Assembly: GCA_030272155.1 (NCBI GenBank)
Contig: CP126199.1
Coordinates: 3,460,501-3,524,500, forward strand
Direction: 5' to 3'
DNA from: Tetradesmus obliquus
Lineage: Eukaryota > Chlorophyta > Chlorophyceae > Sphaeropleales > Scenedesmaceae
Length of the DNA stretch: 64,000 bases
Made by a program: the position numbers and the translations under genes. The notes beneath the pieces were generated by a model that was given only the letters and a program-made list of their open reading frames with translations, had not been told where the DNA came from and did not search any database. This document shows positions 1 to 11,592 of this stretch, piece by piece. Within the stretch, counting starts at the first letter, position 1, and the number at the start of each line of letters is the position of its first letter.

Positions 1-3000
1 GCCGCTGCATGTTTGCAACCTGTTGCTGGCAGGACAGCAGTAATATAACACACACCGGCAAAACAGCATGTAGCTGAGTTGTGTGGGCAGCGCTGTGCTG
101 TGATGCTTCATTACTTGCTGGCAGCTTTATGTGCTACAGCCTTGTCCATGTCTTTTGTTGGCGGCATGTTTATGTATCTCATCCTGGTGATGCTTCAACA
201 CTGGCGGCATACAACAGATGAAACGACACAGCACACCATCTGTGGTCCTCTCTTTAATTTGGCTGCAATGGCTTTTGCTCAGTTTTGGAGCTATGCTATG
301 CCGGGGCGGATGCACGCGCACCTGTGCGATGTACTGCAGCAGCTGCTGCTCGCTGACATCACCCCTGCTGACTGCCTCATTGCCCACAGCAATGCCTGCC
401 AGGTTGGCTGAGGGATACTCTGTCAGCAGCTTGCGCAGCATGTCAATCTGTGGAAGGCCAAGCAGCGGTGGCAGCAGCAGCAGTGGCGGCATCGCAGACG
501 GCAGTGTTTTCAGGTTGCTGCTCAGCCCCATGGAAACACCAGCTACTAGCCGTGCTTTGACACACGGATATAAGAGCGCACACGTGTTCCGAAGAACAGA
601 TGTGTAGGCTGCACCACACAACGTGTCTGCTGCTGACGCATACCGCCCAAGGGATGCTGCTACACGTTTACAGTTGTGGTAGCAGGTTATCAAGCATTCC
701 GCAAGTGCATTGCCTGAACCATTGCATGCACAGCATCAGGCCTCCTTAGCAACTGTCCAGCTTGATTCTCTGCCAGTTTGCTGGCGCTGGTGAAACAGAC
801 AAGCTGGTCACAAAGTGGGCTTTGCTATTTTTATAGGCATGGATCACCTGTGCCTTGTTGGCAGCAGCATCCCTGCCGATCCACACCCCCAGCAGCCAGC
901 TGATCTGGCTGTTGGCTGTGGTGTGGTGCAGCAGCATGCGCATGAGCTCCGGGCACTCCACGGAGTAGGTGCGCATGCGGTACGAGTACCTGCCAGCAGC
1001 AGCAGCAACAGCAGCAGCAACAGCAGCAGCAGCAGCAGCACACAATGATGAGCACGCTGATGATGTGGTGAAAGCGCACTCATACCTACCAGTACCTGCG
1101 AGCAGCAGCACGGCAAGCATGACTGCATTGGTTGATGCGGTGCAACGCACAGCACAGAAGATGATGCGCATGCTTGGCTGAGCCGATGCCCAAGGCAGGC
1201 GGCAAAAGACGTTGGCACAGCCGGCACAGTCCACAGCAACTGCTGGGGCACTTTGTATCCCCACAACCACCAGCAATACTACCAGCCAGCTGCTGTGGGG
1301 TGCGCCTCAGTTGGATGTGCGTTCCGCTGATCTCTGTGGCAGCCCCCATACATGTAGCCTACACGTAGCATTCAGAAAGCCAATGACACATGCTGTAACA
1401 GTGGCCCAGCCGCACCTGCAGAGCAGGTCAAAGTACACATACTTCGAAAAGTAACATGTCAGTGACACATGCTGTAACAGCGGCCCAGCCGCACCTGTAC
1501 AGCAGGTCCAGGTCAGCGTCCAGCTCCTCGGGTGAGGGGCAGCGGCACACCTGGCGCGCCCCGTCACACGCCTGCAGCAGCAGCAGCAACCGCAGCAGCA
1601 TATGTCAGTCAATGCCCCTGATTGCAAAGCTCTACGTCAGCAGTGACACCTAGCTAGCACAATGCTAGCTAGCCCAAACAGGCAACATGACGCAGTGCGT
1701 GCCTGCCAGTGATCCCCTGCCAAAACTGTTGACTTTGCTAACCTCACACATTGCTGCTGTATGCATTGCAGCCGAGGCAGCTCTTTTACAACTCACGTGC
1801 TCCCTCCTCCAGCCATATGTGACTCCCCACAGCGGCTTGCCAGCCCTGCCCCCAGCAAACGGGCTGCTGATGCTGCTGCTGCTTGCAGCAGTCTGCTCAC
1901 TCAGTAGAAGCTTGCGCAAGCTTTTGCTGCCCTGCTGCTGCTGCTGCTGCTGCTGTTGCTGCTGCTGTGGTGTGGTGTCCGTTGCTGCCGCTTCAGAGGA
2001 CAGCACTGCAACGTCTGGCACTTGTGCCTGCGGGATGAAGCAGCAAAACAGGCACGCATCTGCTGTAAGCCGTTGGAAACAGTGAGTACGCGCCTGACAG
2101 CTGCAGCAGCTGCCGAGTGCATTTGGCAGCATGTAACAGCAAAGCAACCCCAAATACCAGCCGCCCAATAACGTAGAATCATGCCAAGGTGAGGTTATAC
2201 TGCACAGACAGGACACTTCTTGTTTCCCTTTAGCTGCATGATTGATGTCCTGCAGGGCTGTACTATCCATCGCACTGAAGCGCACCATATTAACACCCAA
2301 GCGTCTCACCTTTTCAATCTGCACACGTGGCATTCGCTGTGCCGCCAGCAGCCGCTGCAGCTCCTGCACCTGCTCCTGTGCCGCCTGCGCGGCCGCTGCG
2401 GGCAGGTCAAACGCAGCTGCAGGGTACTGCGGCACTTCAGCCCCAGGAGCAGCACCATCTGCTGCTGCTGCTGCGGTGTGGTGTGCTGCCCCTGCTTCCT
2501 CCACCAATCCTTCGTAGTCTACTGCTCCCTCGTCCTCTTGTTGCTGTGCGTCACCGCTGCTGCTGCTGCTGCTGCTGCTGGCGGTGCTAGTGCTGGTGGT
2601 GTCTTCTGGAGTGCCTAGCAGGTTGCGGCGCGGCACCTTGCGCGGCCCAGCCTTGCGCTGGCTGCTAACACAATAGTGGATGTCAACAAAGCAGAAAGCT
2701 CAGCGAGTGCTTGAGCAGCGAAGCGAGTGTGCATGCGTGCAACGGCAATGTAGCAGTTGAATGAAGGCACACAGCAGCTGCGCAACATCAGCACGGCAGC
2801 AGCAGCAGCAGTAGCCCACACAATACAATTGCCCAACCAGTGCAGACGTGCTGCTGCTTGTCAGGGTACGTTTGTGACATATTGTGTTATGAGAGTGTTA
2901 CATTGATGTTATTTGGTTCATCACCTGAGGTAAAAGGCGAGGTCGTTGTTGAGGCTGCCAAACACGTTCCTGTTGATTGCGCCAGGCGTGCCGCCCGCTG

Positions 3001-5063
3001 CCACAAACGTCCCAGCATCATCTGCACATGCCATGATTGCAGCAGCAGCAGCAGCAGCAGCAGCGGCAGCAGAACAGTCAGGGTCATCAGCAACATAACA
3101 CGTCACAGCTCGTGAGGTGGACTACAGGCAGATGGCAAGCGTGGTAAGTGTCCTGCCTTTCTAGCACACCAGGTGCTGTGCTGCACAGCAGCACACACGC
3201 CACGCGCCTCATCCAACAGCAGCCGATTCCGACCGTCCCCTGCCAGCATCAAAGCTCAAGGCTCAGCAGGATGTTGCACAACCTTTGCACGTTGAAATGT
3301 GGATGCAAAGCACCATTTGTGCAGTGATGTGTGCGCAGCAGCGCACCTCCTTGGCTCTTCGGGTTGTCCGAGTGCCAGTCAGAGTGCTGCGGCGTCAGAG
3401 ACGGCCCGCCAGTGAATGCACCAGCCGCATTTGACCCTGCAGGAGGTCCCGTTGACTTGGCTGCTGCACCACCCTGCGGCCCAGCTGGCTGCTGGCTGCT
3501 GCTGCTGCTGCCAGGTACTGGCATGCCTGCCAGCCCCAAACTCCTGTCCTCTACACTGACTGGGCCGCTGAAGCGCCGAGCAGTTGCCGCTGCTGCTGCT
3601 GCTGCTATGCTGCCATCAGCAGCATTGGCTGCCCCTGCAGCTGTAGAAGCTGCTGCTGCTGCTGCTTGTAGAGTTTTGCGGGAATGGCTGTGGCGGGACG
3701 CTGCATATGTAGATGGGTCGTCCCAGGAGTACACAGGCTTGAATGTTGCTGCTAGGCCCTCCGGCAGCTCTGCAGATTCTGTTTCAAGTGCCTTGGTTGC
3801 TGCAGGTGCTGCTGCTGCTTCTGTAAGCTTCCGCTTGAACTGCTGTTTGGCAGCTTGAGCATCTGCAAGCTCTGTTACAACCTGCCCCTCATATGCGTTG
3901 GTGGCTGCGGCAATATCAGCTCCTTCAACTGCTGTTGCTGCAGATGCTGCCTTTGCTGCTTCTTGCACAGTGACTGAGGGGGCTCCACTTGCTGCAGGAG
4001 CGGAAACAGCAACGTGACCAGTTGCTGCTGCTGCTGCTGTTGCTCCTGCACGTGCGCGCTCATCAATTGCTGTTAGCGCCTGCGCTGCTTCAAATGTGTC
4101 CTTGACGTCTGTGACTGTCTCTCCCTCATACGCATTGGCTGCTGCAGCGATGCTGTCAGCAGACTCAGCAGCTGAATCATCTTCCAGTACTACTGCTGCT
4201 TCTGGTAGGGCTGTAGCTGCTGCAGCTGCTGGTTTTGGCGCTGCTTCTTGAACTGCCTTGTCTGTTGGTGGCTCTGACAAGGTCTGGCCTTCGTAGCTGT
4301 TGCTGTCAGTAAGGTCAGCAGCCTCAGTCACCACAATTACTTCCTCTGGTGGTGCTGTATCTGCTGCAGCTGCTGCTGCCTTCGGCGCTGCTTCTTTGAC
4401 TGCCTTGTTTGCTGCTGCCTCTAGCACAACCTCGCTTTCATAACTGTTGCTGTCAGAAGACTCCGCAGCCTCTACCACCACAACCACTGTGTCTGATCGT
4501 GCTGTAGCTGCGGCTTTTGGAGCTGCCTCTTGAACTACCTCATCTGCTGCTGGCTGGGGAACAGTCTCGCCTTCGTAGCTGTTGCTGTCAGCACCGCAGT
4601 CCTCAGCACTATCAGGACTGCACCCCGACGCAACAGCTGGCTGCTCAACCTGATTCTGCTGCTGCTGCTGCTGCTGCTTCTTGTGGCTTCCAGACTCCCA
4701 CCATGAAAAGAAGCCCCTAGGCCTGCTGCTGGTGCTGCTGCTGGTGGGTGGTGTAGAGTCCACAGCTGCATCTCCTTCATATCCGTTTGGCGTTGGTGTC
4801 TCTGCTGCAGCTGTGACAGGGCTAGCAGCGTCATGTGATGCATCCTGGGGCACTGTGTCGCCTTCATACTCATTCGTTGCTGCTGCAAGTGTTGCTGCAT
4901 CATCACTGCCAGAGCCCTGGCCAGGCGGTGCGCCTGCTGCACCTTTCTCTGCCTGCTGTACTGCTGCTGTTGCAGCAGCCTTTGATCGGCTGGCAGTGAC
5001 TGCTAGGTGATGGGTGCAGCATAACACAAGCAGCAAAATCAGGCTCAGGTGCCTGTGCGCCAT
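1..5063 (-). CDS. Secreted GH17-like beta-1,3-glucanase, 3' end outside window
   Basis: Predicted extracellular glycoside hydrolase of family 17, which cleaves beta-1,3-glucans of cell walls. Exons (minus strand): 5063-3347, 3021-2925, 2664-2217, 2027-1797, 1571-1495, 989-848, 447-322; together 2838 nt, 946 codons, phases consistent. It starts with a signal peptide (MAHRHLSLILLLVLCC...), followed by about 550 Ala/Ser-rich residues carrying seven spaced copies of an N-x-YEG-(E/D/Q) motif; an eighth degenerate copy (DYEGLVEE) in exon 3 supports joining the exons. The catalytic part begins near residue 800 (WGVTYGWRR), continues with YRMRTYSVECPELM and LLGVWIGRDAAANKAQ and reaches AGIAVGNEAVSRGD, whose Glu is the family's acid/base residue. 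The nucleophile Glu must lie left of base 1. The donor after exon 3 (GAA|GTGTCC) is weak and the junction of exons 1 and 2 is the least certain. Family call is good; the N-terminal extension could be a separate gene. Confidence 0.68.
1390..1512 (-). repeat. Duplicated exon 5 end of the GH17 gene
   Basis: The 3' end of exon 5 with its donor and the first intron bases (donor after base 1495) recurs about 80 bases further into the intron, with its junction near 1413. Exon side and intron side are both copied; the exon side has diverged slightly (GACCTGCTGTACAG versus GACCTGCTCTGCAG). It is an exon-edge duplication of the kind seen in most genes of this window. Confidence 0.75.
1650..1672. repeat. 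Perfect 10-bp inverted repeat
   Basis: Two 10-base arms, CTAGCTAGCA and TGCTAGCTAG, separated by CAA, lie in the intron between GH17 exons 4 and 5. No flanking element or target-site duplication is visible, so a transposon end is not supported. Confidence 0.6.
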
Positions 5064-6984
5064 ATCGAGACGACCCTGCAGACAAAGGCAGCAACCATAC
5101 CAAAACAGGCTCACACGTAGCCTCGGTTTATTCTGTGACCGTCATAGAACTAAAACAGCATGAAAACATAAAGCTTATAACGTATTCGCCCAACATGAAA
5201 CTGGAGATGCAGAAAGCACTTCAGCAGAGCAGTTCACAGCATGCATATGGCTACGTGGTTTCACACGCCTCACCTTTGACTGTTCAAAGAGTATATACCG
5301 CAGTATAACTCCGAAAACACATATGTTTGAGTGATCTGCGGTCACGGCTAAGCACAACGGGAAAGAGCGACGCACAAGACCATGTTTGACCCAGCACACC
5401 AGCGCCCACCTCCTGCTGTGTTATCATGCACCGAGGCAAAACTATCAAAACCTTTCAAGCAATTGATAGCAACAACACGCCTCACGTGCGAGCCTGCATA
5501 ACATGCTACAGCTTGTTACCCGGCAGCTGCCTGCCAGAGTGCTGTGAAGTGCTTGCACACGCGCTTGGTCGCACAACGTAAACTTAACGTCGCTGCTTAT
5601 TTAATGACAACCCTTTTCTAATCACTGTGCAGCAGCAGCCGCCACCAGCACCCACAATTTCTGCCAGCACCGTGTTGGGCTGCAGGCGGGAGGTCGCACC
5701 GGCTCGTGACGCACATTGTGCGTATATACAGCTGGATGGAACTGGCAAGCCGCCTGTGGCCGTGCCTTGTACATACGCCAAGCGTTTGACCTGCAGCAGC
5801 AGCAGCAGTGGCAGTGGCAGCAGCATGTGCATCACTCTGTGTTACATTGTATTGCATGATGATTCCCCGTCCCAAGTTGTTTGCTATCTCTGGAGGCTTC
5901 AATCAGCTTGTTCAGGTCCCTATCTTGATGCCTGTACGAGAGGCCATCAGCAGCACCTGCTTGCAGCATGCATTGCAACGATGATGATGTTCTTGCGCCA
6001 TGCGCATGTGCCATATATGGACATCTGTGGGTACGTTGTTACAACACGTGTCGATCACCATGCACGCAGCACAAGTCCGACAACCGATCCTCACCCGTGG
6101 ACGGCTGTAAGAAAAATTGCTGCCACAGCAAATGCACACAGTACTGGCACTCCAGCAGCTCACCTGCTCCAGTGCAATTGTTCGTGTGCTACATGCCATC
6201 GTCTGTTTTGATGCACCTCTGCTTGATGTTGCTACAACTTCGCAACAGTGCTTGTGTTGATGTTTGGCAAACACCAGCACTGCAGCAAGCCGCACACTGC
6301 CACTGCCAGCAACAGCTGGCACCTGGTGTGCCAGCCAGTGGTGGCATAAACCCAGCTGGATGTCGACAACCTGGCTCCAAGCAGCTGATTGCCCTGCAGA
6401 TGCTGATGCTGTTGACTGTTTAGCGGGTTTGGTGCTTTGCTTTCGTACATGGGTGCGGACAACCTGCAAAACCTCTTGAGCAAAAACATCATGTTTCTGC
6501 TCATGAGGGGATCGACAGCCCCTCCGCGTCAAGACTATTTTCTCTGTCTGTATGCTCCCACAGAACAGGTCACAACTGGCCATTGGAGTGCGGTGATCGG
6601 TCGTCTTGCACAGCACTTGAATCCTCTTACACCACCAGCAGCAGTACTGCTCATCTTGGCAGCAGGGCGCGTGATCAACGCCTGTGACACGCAGCGCCTG
6701 ATCACGCATGAAACCGTCATCGCTTGTGTCAAGAGCATCCTCAGCAGCAACCAACGTGAGTGCTGCCGCGCTTGATGCTTAGAAACCACGGACGCTCTCG
6801 GTCGACGCCACGAGCGTTTTCAGCAGTCGTTTGCTGATGACCACCATGACTACACGGATCAAGCCAAATAAACCTTCATCAGATGCAAAAGCTGCCGTTT
6901 ATATGCCTGCTGCCACATATATGCATCGGCAGCTTCACCTGCTACACCTGCAAATGCTGACAGGCATGCTGCCCTTCCTTTTCC
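5064..6984. other. Divergent intergenic region
   Basis: Lies between the GH17 gene (minus) and the phosphatase-like gene (plus), so it should hold both promoters and 5' UTRs. Long open frames exist on both strands (for example 280 codons on the minus strand, 6754-5912), but their translations are Cys/His-rich, without a recognisable domain, and overlap open frames on the other strand. I see no convincing gene. Confidence 0.5.
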
Positions 6985-8088
6985 ATGCAGAGCAACCTCT
7001 GGCACACATCAACAACGCCAGCTGGTGCAGATACGGCCAGGCCCTTTATTCGTATGCACCCAGCTTCTCGCATCATGACACTCCCAGCAGCAGCTGCTGC
7101 TCAGGAGCCCCACAGGGCTGGGCCTGCCATCATCACTGCTGTTGGCCCCAGCATTGCCACAACAGCTGCCAAGCCTGGCCTGTCTGCACAGCAGGGCAGT
7201 GGCGCACCACAGGCCTGCACCAAGGTACAGCGATGGCGCAACCTTGCCATGAGCCGCATGGCAGCCTGGCAGTGCCGCTTGCAGATGATTGAATGCAACG
7301 TCATTCAGCAAAGCGATCATGTCTCTCATCCACACCAGCTGTTGTTGTTGGTGTCCCTGCTTTGACGTGCTGCACTCTTAAAACGTGTCACTCAAGCAGC
7401 AACAGCAGCTATAGGCAGGTGACTCCCTGGGTTGCAAAGCTCCGCAACAGCTTCAGAAAGCTTACCAGGCATGTGTTACAACTGTTCTTGCATAAATTGC
7501 ATCACCGCTACACACCCCTTTCTTGCCGCTGCTGCAGACGCTGTACCTGATCAGGCATGGCGAGGGCTGGCACAACATCGGCTACGAGCAGAATGTCGAT
7601 GCACACCTCACGCCACGCGGCTGGGCGCAGGCCGCAGCGCTGCGGCAGCAGTTGGCGGCACTGCAGCCGCAGCTAGGCATCGAGGTGCGTTCTGGGTCAC
7701 AGCTGGCCTCTGTTACATCTGTTACATGTTATATGTCACATGTTACGTTGGGTCACTGGCCCTGCTCTTCAAATATGGTTTGGTTCCACAGCGTGCTTGC
7801 ACCGGCATATGCATGGCACTTGAAGCCATGAATGCACGTACGTGCATGTCAGCAGCAGAGCAAGCTGCGACTCAATGCAGCAATGACAGGCGCACATGCA
7901 TTACAAAGCAGAAGCCAACTGTATCATCTTGCTTTGCTGCCATATCTGCGCAACAAGGTGTGCTGCACTGGTGCCATTCTCCACTGGCGCCACACGCTGT
8001 GTGCTGCAGCTGGTCGTGGTGTCTCCTCTGCGACGCACCCTGGAGACTGCAGCAGGCGTGTTTGGAGCCGCAGCACCACCACCTGCAG

Positions 8089-8119
<31 letters not shown>

Positions 8120-9266
8120 GGCCAGCCACACCAGCGACCATGCCAGCAGCAGCCAGGGCAGTTGGGTGTGGATGCACCCACAGCAGCACAAGGCGACAGA
8201 GGTGACACGGCGCGCCATGATATACCTGCCAGCTGCGGGCGCTGCTGCCACAGGTGCATTTGGTAACAGAGTTTTGGGCAGCAATGCTGCGGGTGGTGGC
8301 GAGGCCGGGCTGGCAACAAGCGTGCAGCAGCAGCATGCTCCGCTGCGCATTGTTGCGCATGAAGGCTGCAGGGAAAGGATTGGTGAGTGACAGCAGCTCA
8401 TGAACCAAACTGCAGTGCAGTCATCTGAAAGGTTGCGTGACATCCGCTGCAGGCAGCTCTCACACTGCTGCAAGCACCAGCCTCTGACTCCAAGCACTGC
8501 CCTCCGTCCCCCCCTCCCCCCCCTGGAAATTCTTGAAGAAACAAAGCACTGCCCTCCCTGCCGTGTGCATCACCCCCGTGCTTATTATCCTGCAGGCCCC
8601 AATCCGTGTGACAGGTTCCGTGACATCCCCCTGCAGGCAGCAGATTTCCCCGGGGTCGACTTCAGCCTGCTGCGCCACATCAGCGATGAGGCATGGCAAG
8701 CAGTTGGTAGCGCGCCGGCACACGACGGCGGCTGCTACAGCGTTGGCGAGGCAGAGAGCGCCACAGAGCAGCGGGCGATGGACTTCTACCGCTGGATCAT
8801 GACCAGGTGCGCGCTGCAGTGCTTGTGTTGTTTGTCACAGACCTTCTATTAGACTTCTGCTGGCTGAGCCCTGCCACCTGTTTGGTGAGGATGTGTCAGT
8901 TGTCTTGGGGTCGACTTCAGCCTGCTGCACCACGTCAGCGATGAAGCATGGGAAGCAGTTGGTAGTGCGCTGGCACATGACGGCGGCTGCTACAGCATTG
9001 GGGAGGCAGAGAGTGCCACGGAGCAGCGGGCCATGGACTTCTACGCCTGGATCATGACCAGGTGCGTGCTGTGCTGTGCTGTGCTGTGCTGCGCTGCGCT
9101 GCGCTGTGCTGTGCTGTGCTGTGCTGCGCTGCAGCTGTGGTTCAAACTCGCTTGTGCCGATTCGGAGTGTATGACGTGCACGACTGTTGTATTACCGTAC
9201 GGACGGCAGCGGATTTTCTGTTGAGTGCGAGCTACAACTGTGGCCACGCATGCAGTGAGAAGGGCC

Positions 9267-9301
<35 letters not shown>

Positions 9302-9916
9302 AGGCCCGAGTCCCGCATCGCTGTCGTGTCTCACTGCGGCTTCCTGGTGCATGGCATGAGGGCGCTCAGCAAGGCCATGCTGCACACCTGGTCAGACGCA
9401 ATGCTGCAACAGTGTGCCAGCAACAACAGCAGCAACAGTAGCATAATCAGCAGCAGCACGAACGGCACAATCGACCCCGCTGCCGACAGCAGCGGGCAGC
9501 TGCTGAGTGAGGTGGATGGTGTCATGGACATCGGCAGCCGCGGCGCCAGCAAGGAGCCAGACTCCAAAAGCGTTACAAATGGTGTTATGTCTGACTGCCG
9601 GCTTGCTGAGCGGCTGAGGGCCGCTGCTGGTGAAAGTGGCGGCCGCATGTCAGTTGACTGGGCCAACTGCGAGCTGCGCAGCATTGAGCTGGCCTGGGTT
9701 CCTGCAGGAGCACTGCTGGTCAACGGTCAAACCGCTGCTGGCGGTCAAACTGCTGCTGGCGGTCCTGGTAGTAATGGTGGTGCAGCGGGAGGATGGCTGT
9801 GGGCTGCACCCGGCGATGGAAGGCAGTGGTGGCCAGGTGCGTGCTGGCAAGAGTGCTGCAGTGCAGTTTATCGCATTTGGCTGCTGCAGCGCTGCCTATG
9901 GCTGGATGTTGCCTGA
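6985..9916 (+). CDS. Histidine phosphatase / phosphoglycerate-mutase-like protein
   Basis: Member of the histidine phosphatase superfamily, close to the plant 'phosphoglycerate mutase-like' group, which are phosphatases of unknown or varied substrate. Exons: 6985-7224 (tentative), 7538-7684, 8010-8382, 8596-8806, 9304-9916; 527 residues in total. Catalytic elements in order: LIRHGEGWHN with the phospho-accepting His, VVSPLRRTLET, HEGCRERIG with the acid Glu, FPGVDFSLL, and VVSHCGFLVHG with the second catalytic His, then FANCELRS-like ANCELRSIEL. Exon 3 carries an Ala/Pro-rich insertion of about 90 residues, and the last exon a Gly/Ala tail. Exon 1 is Ala-rich and could be a targeting peptide; its start is uncertain (ATGs at 6985 and 7075). 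The last exon may splice at 9835 rather than run to the stop at 9914-9916. A second copy of exon 4 lies at 8900-9061. Confidence 0.8.
8900..9061 (+). repeat. Second copy of phosphatase exon 4 (possible alternative exon)
   Basis: Repeats most of exon 4: VDFSLLHHVSDEAWEAVG through ATEQRAMDFYAWIMTR, followed by the same donor (CCAG|GTGCGT). An AG at 8898-8899 could act as acceptor; the resulting exon is 162 nt, exactly 54 codons, enters and leaves in phase 2 like exon 4, and has no stop. It could therefore be included, or used instead of part of exon 4, without shifting the frame. Changes against exon 4 are mostly synonymous or conservative (R/H, Q/E, V/I), suggesting it may be under coding constraint. 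Confidence 0.7.
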
Positions 9917-11185
9917 TTTCTGCACAGCCAGCAGCACCTACACCATAGTGCGCCCCTTTACATATGAAGGCGCGCAGCTATGCACTTACCTTCGTTCTTT
10001 GCAGTCTAGCAGCGGCGTATCATCGTTATTTTGCATCTGCACATCGTGGCAAATGCAAAAATGTGTACTGAGCTCCCACTGCTGGTGATGTTGCTGCCAC
10101 TGCTGTTGCTGCCGTGCGTGCTTGATGACAGGTGGCTCAGCTGGAGTCTGAGTTTTTAAAACGGGAAAGGAGCGGCAAAGGAGCGGGAAACTCTGCACGT
10201 TGAGGTATCCTGCTGGTGGTGCTGCCCCACCTGGTGACACGGGTGGATGCAAGCATGTTGCTGATGTGACCAGTCTTATTTGTGAAAGGCGTGTCGTCGG
10301 AAAACGTATGGTTGTCGCTTTTTGAGGCGTGTAACGCTCCAAGACGCGCATGGTTTCAAAAGGGACAACCCTCAACCCGCCAAAACTGGCTTGTGTGCAT
10401 TTGGTGCCGTCACTGGTGCCGTGCCATGGCGCAATGATTATTTGCAGGCAAAAAAGTCATCTAGTTGAGTACAACCAAAGACGAGAAAGCGATCTCTGCG
10501 TCTCATCACCAACAGCGCACTTCAGCAGGACGGGCATGCCTTGGTTGTACTGACGTATATAACTTTACAAAGGTCTTGGAAATATAGTTCAGGTTCCTAG
10601 GCTTTGCGGTCAGGGCAGGAAGGCTTGCAGGCACAGGAGGTGAGGCCACCTGCATGTTGCGTTGTGGGCTAGCGGCTCACGTCAAGTGCTTTGTAATCAT
10701 ATTCTACATCCGTCTTAGACTTGCTGCTGTGCTGCTCTGTACATGTACACGCGCATAGCTGCTGATGTGGTGTTGCCTCTGTGTCATGCCCTAGCTGCTG
10801 TCTTGCCGCGCTTTCGTTCGATCTTGCTTTGTTGTAACTTCTGCGCAACGCTTTGCAGGCGTCCAAAGAGCAGCAACCGACTTCTGTCACAGCCAAAGCT
10901 GTCAAGACGCAGCGAAGGCAGCTGTCCAGCATCATCATCAGCGCGTAAACATTAGTACGGTACGTTTGAGCACTTGCAGGAGGGCCTTCGTTGCGTATTC
11001 ACGACAAGGGCTTTTTTGTTGAGTTCAGCGTTTGGGGCCTCATCACAACCTTTCAGCAGCTGCAATTACGCACAGCGCGTGCCCAGCACGTTGTGTCGCT
11101 CGTAACACATGCAGCTGGGCCAGGCTCAGCCCTTGACTGCAACACTGGACCAGCGGCAGCAGCGATACAGTAGCAGCCTCAGAAC
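9917..11185. other. Intergenic region with E2F-like sites
   Basis: No gene recognised between the phosphatase and the ankyrin gene. Within 10160-10192 the plus strand reads a run of related motifs; on the minus strand two match the E2F/DP consensus TTTSSCGC exactly (TTTGCCGC at about 10172-10179 and TTTCCCGC at 10183-10190), with a near match beside them (TTTCCCGT). They lie about 1 kb before the ankyrin start codon. Function is inference. Confidence 0.35.
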
Positions 11186-11556
11186 ATGCTCCCATCATCA
11201 TCGGAACCACTCACAGCCACAGCAGCAGGCGGTGCTGCTATACTGCAGCTGGACAGCAGTTTGGAGGCTGACAGCAGCAGAGGGTGCAGTCTTGGAACAG
11301 CCCTCGAGCCTGTGTGCACCCCCATGCATTGCGGTGCTAGCTGCACACCTGGCAGCAGCAGCAGCAGCAGCAGCATTGTAGAGTTGACTGCCAGTGCTGC
11401 TAGCTGTTGCACAGCACCAACAGCACCAACAGCACCAACAGCAACAGCAGCTGGAGCTGCAGCAGCGTCAGGCAGTTGCAGCCTGGAGCAGCAGTGCACC
11501 ACCCAGGGCTCGAGTCCAGCTGGCGCTGCTGCAGCTATGCAGCAGCAGGACGTGGC

Positions 11557-11592
<36 letters not shown>

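Noticed and set aside
1650-1672. Inverted repeat as a transposon terminus
   Set aside because: Only 10 bases, no second end, no target-site duplication, no transposase frame nearby.
5912-6754. 280-codon open frame on the minus strand
   Set aside because: Cys/His/Ser-rich translation without a domain, overlapped by open frames on the other strand; triplet-rich DNA of this genome yields long chance frames.
9062-9302. TGCTG/TGCGC pentamer-like run after the phosphatase exon copy as a telomere-like or origin element
   Set aside because: Short, imperfect CTGTG/CGCTG microsatellite that grades into the CTG tract before exon 5; nothing else supports a special role.
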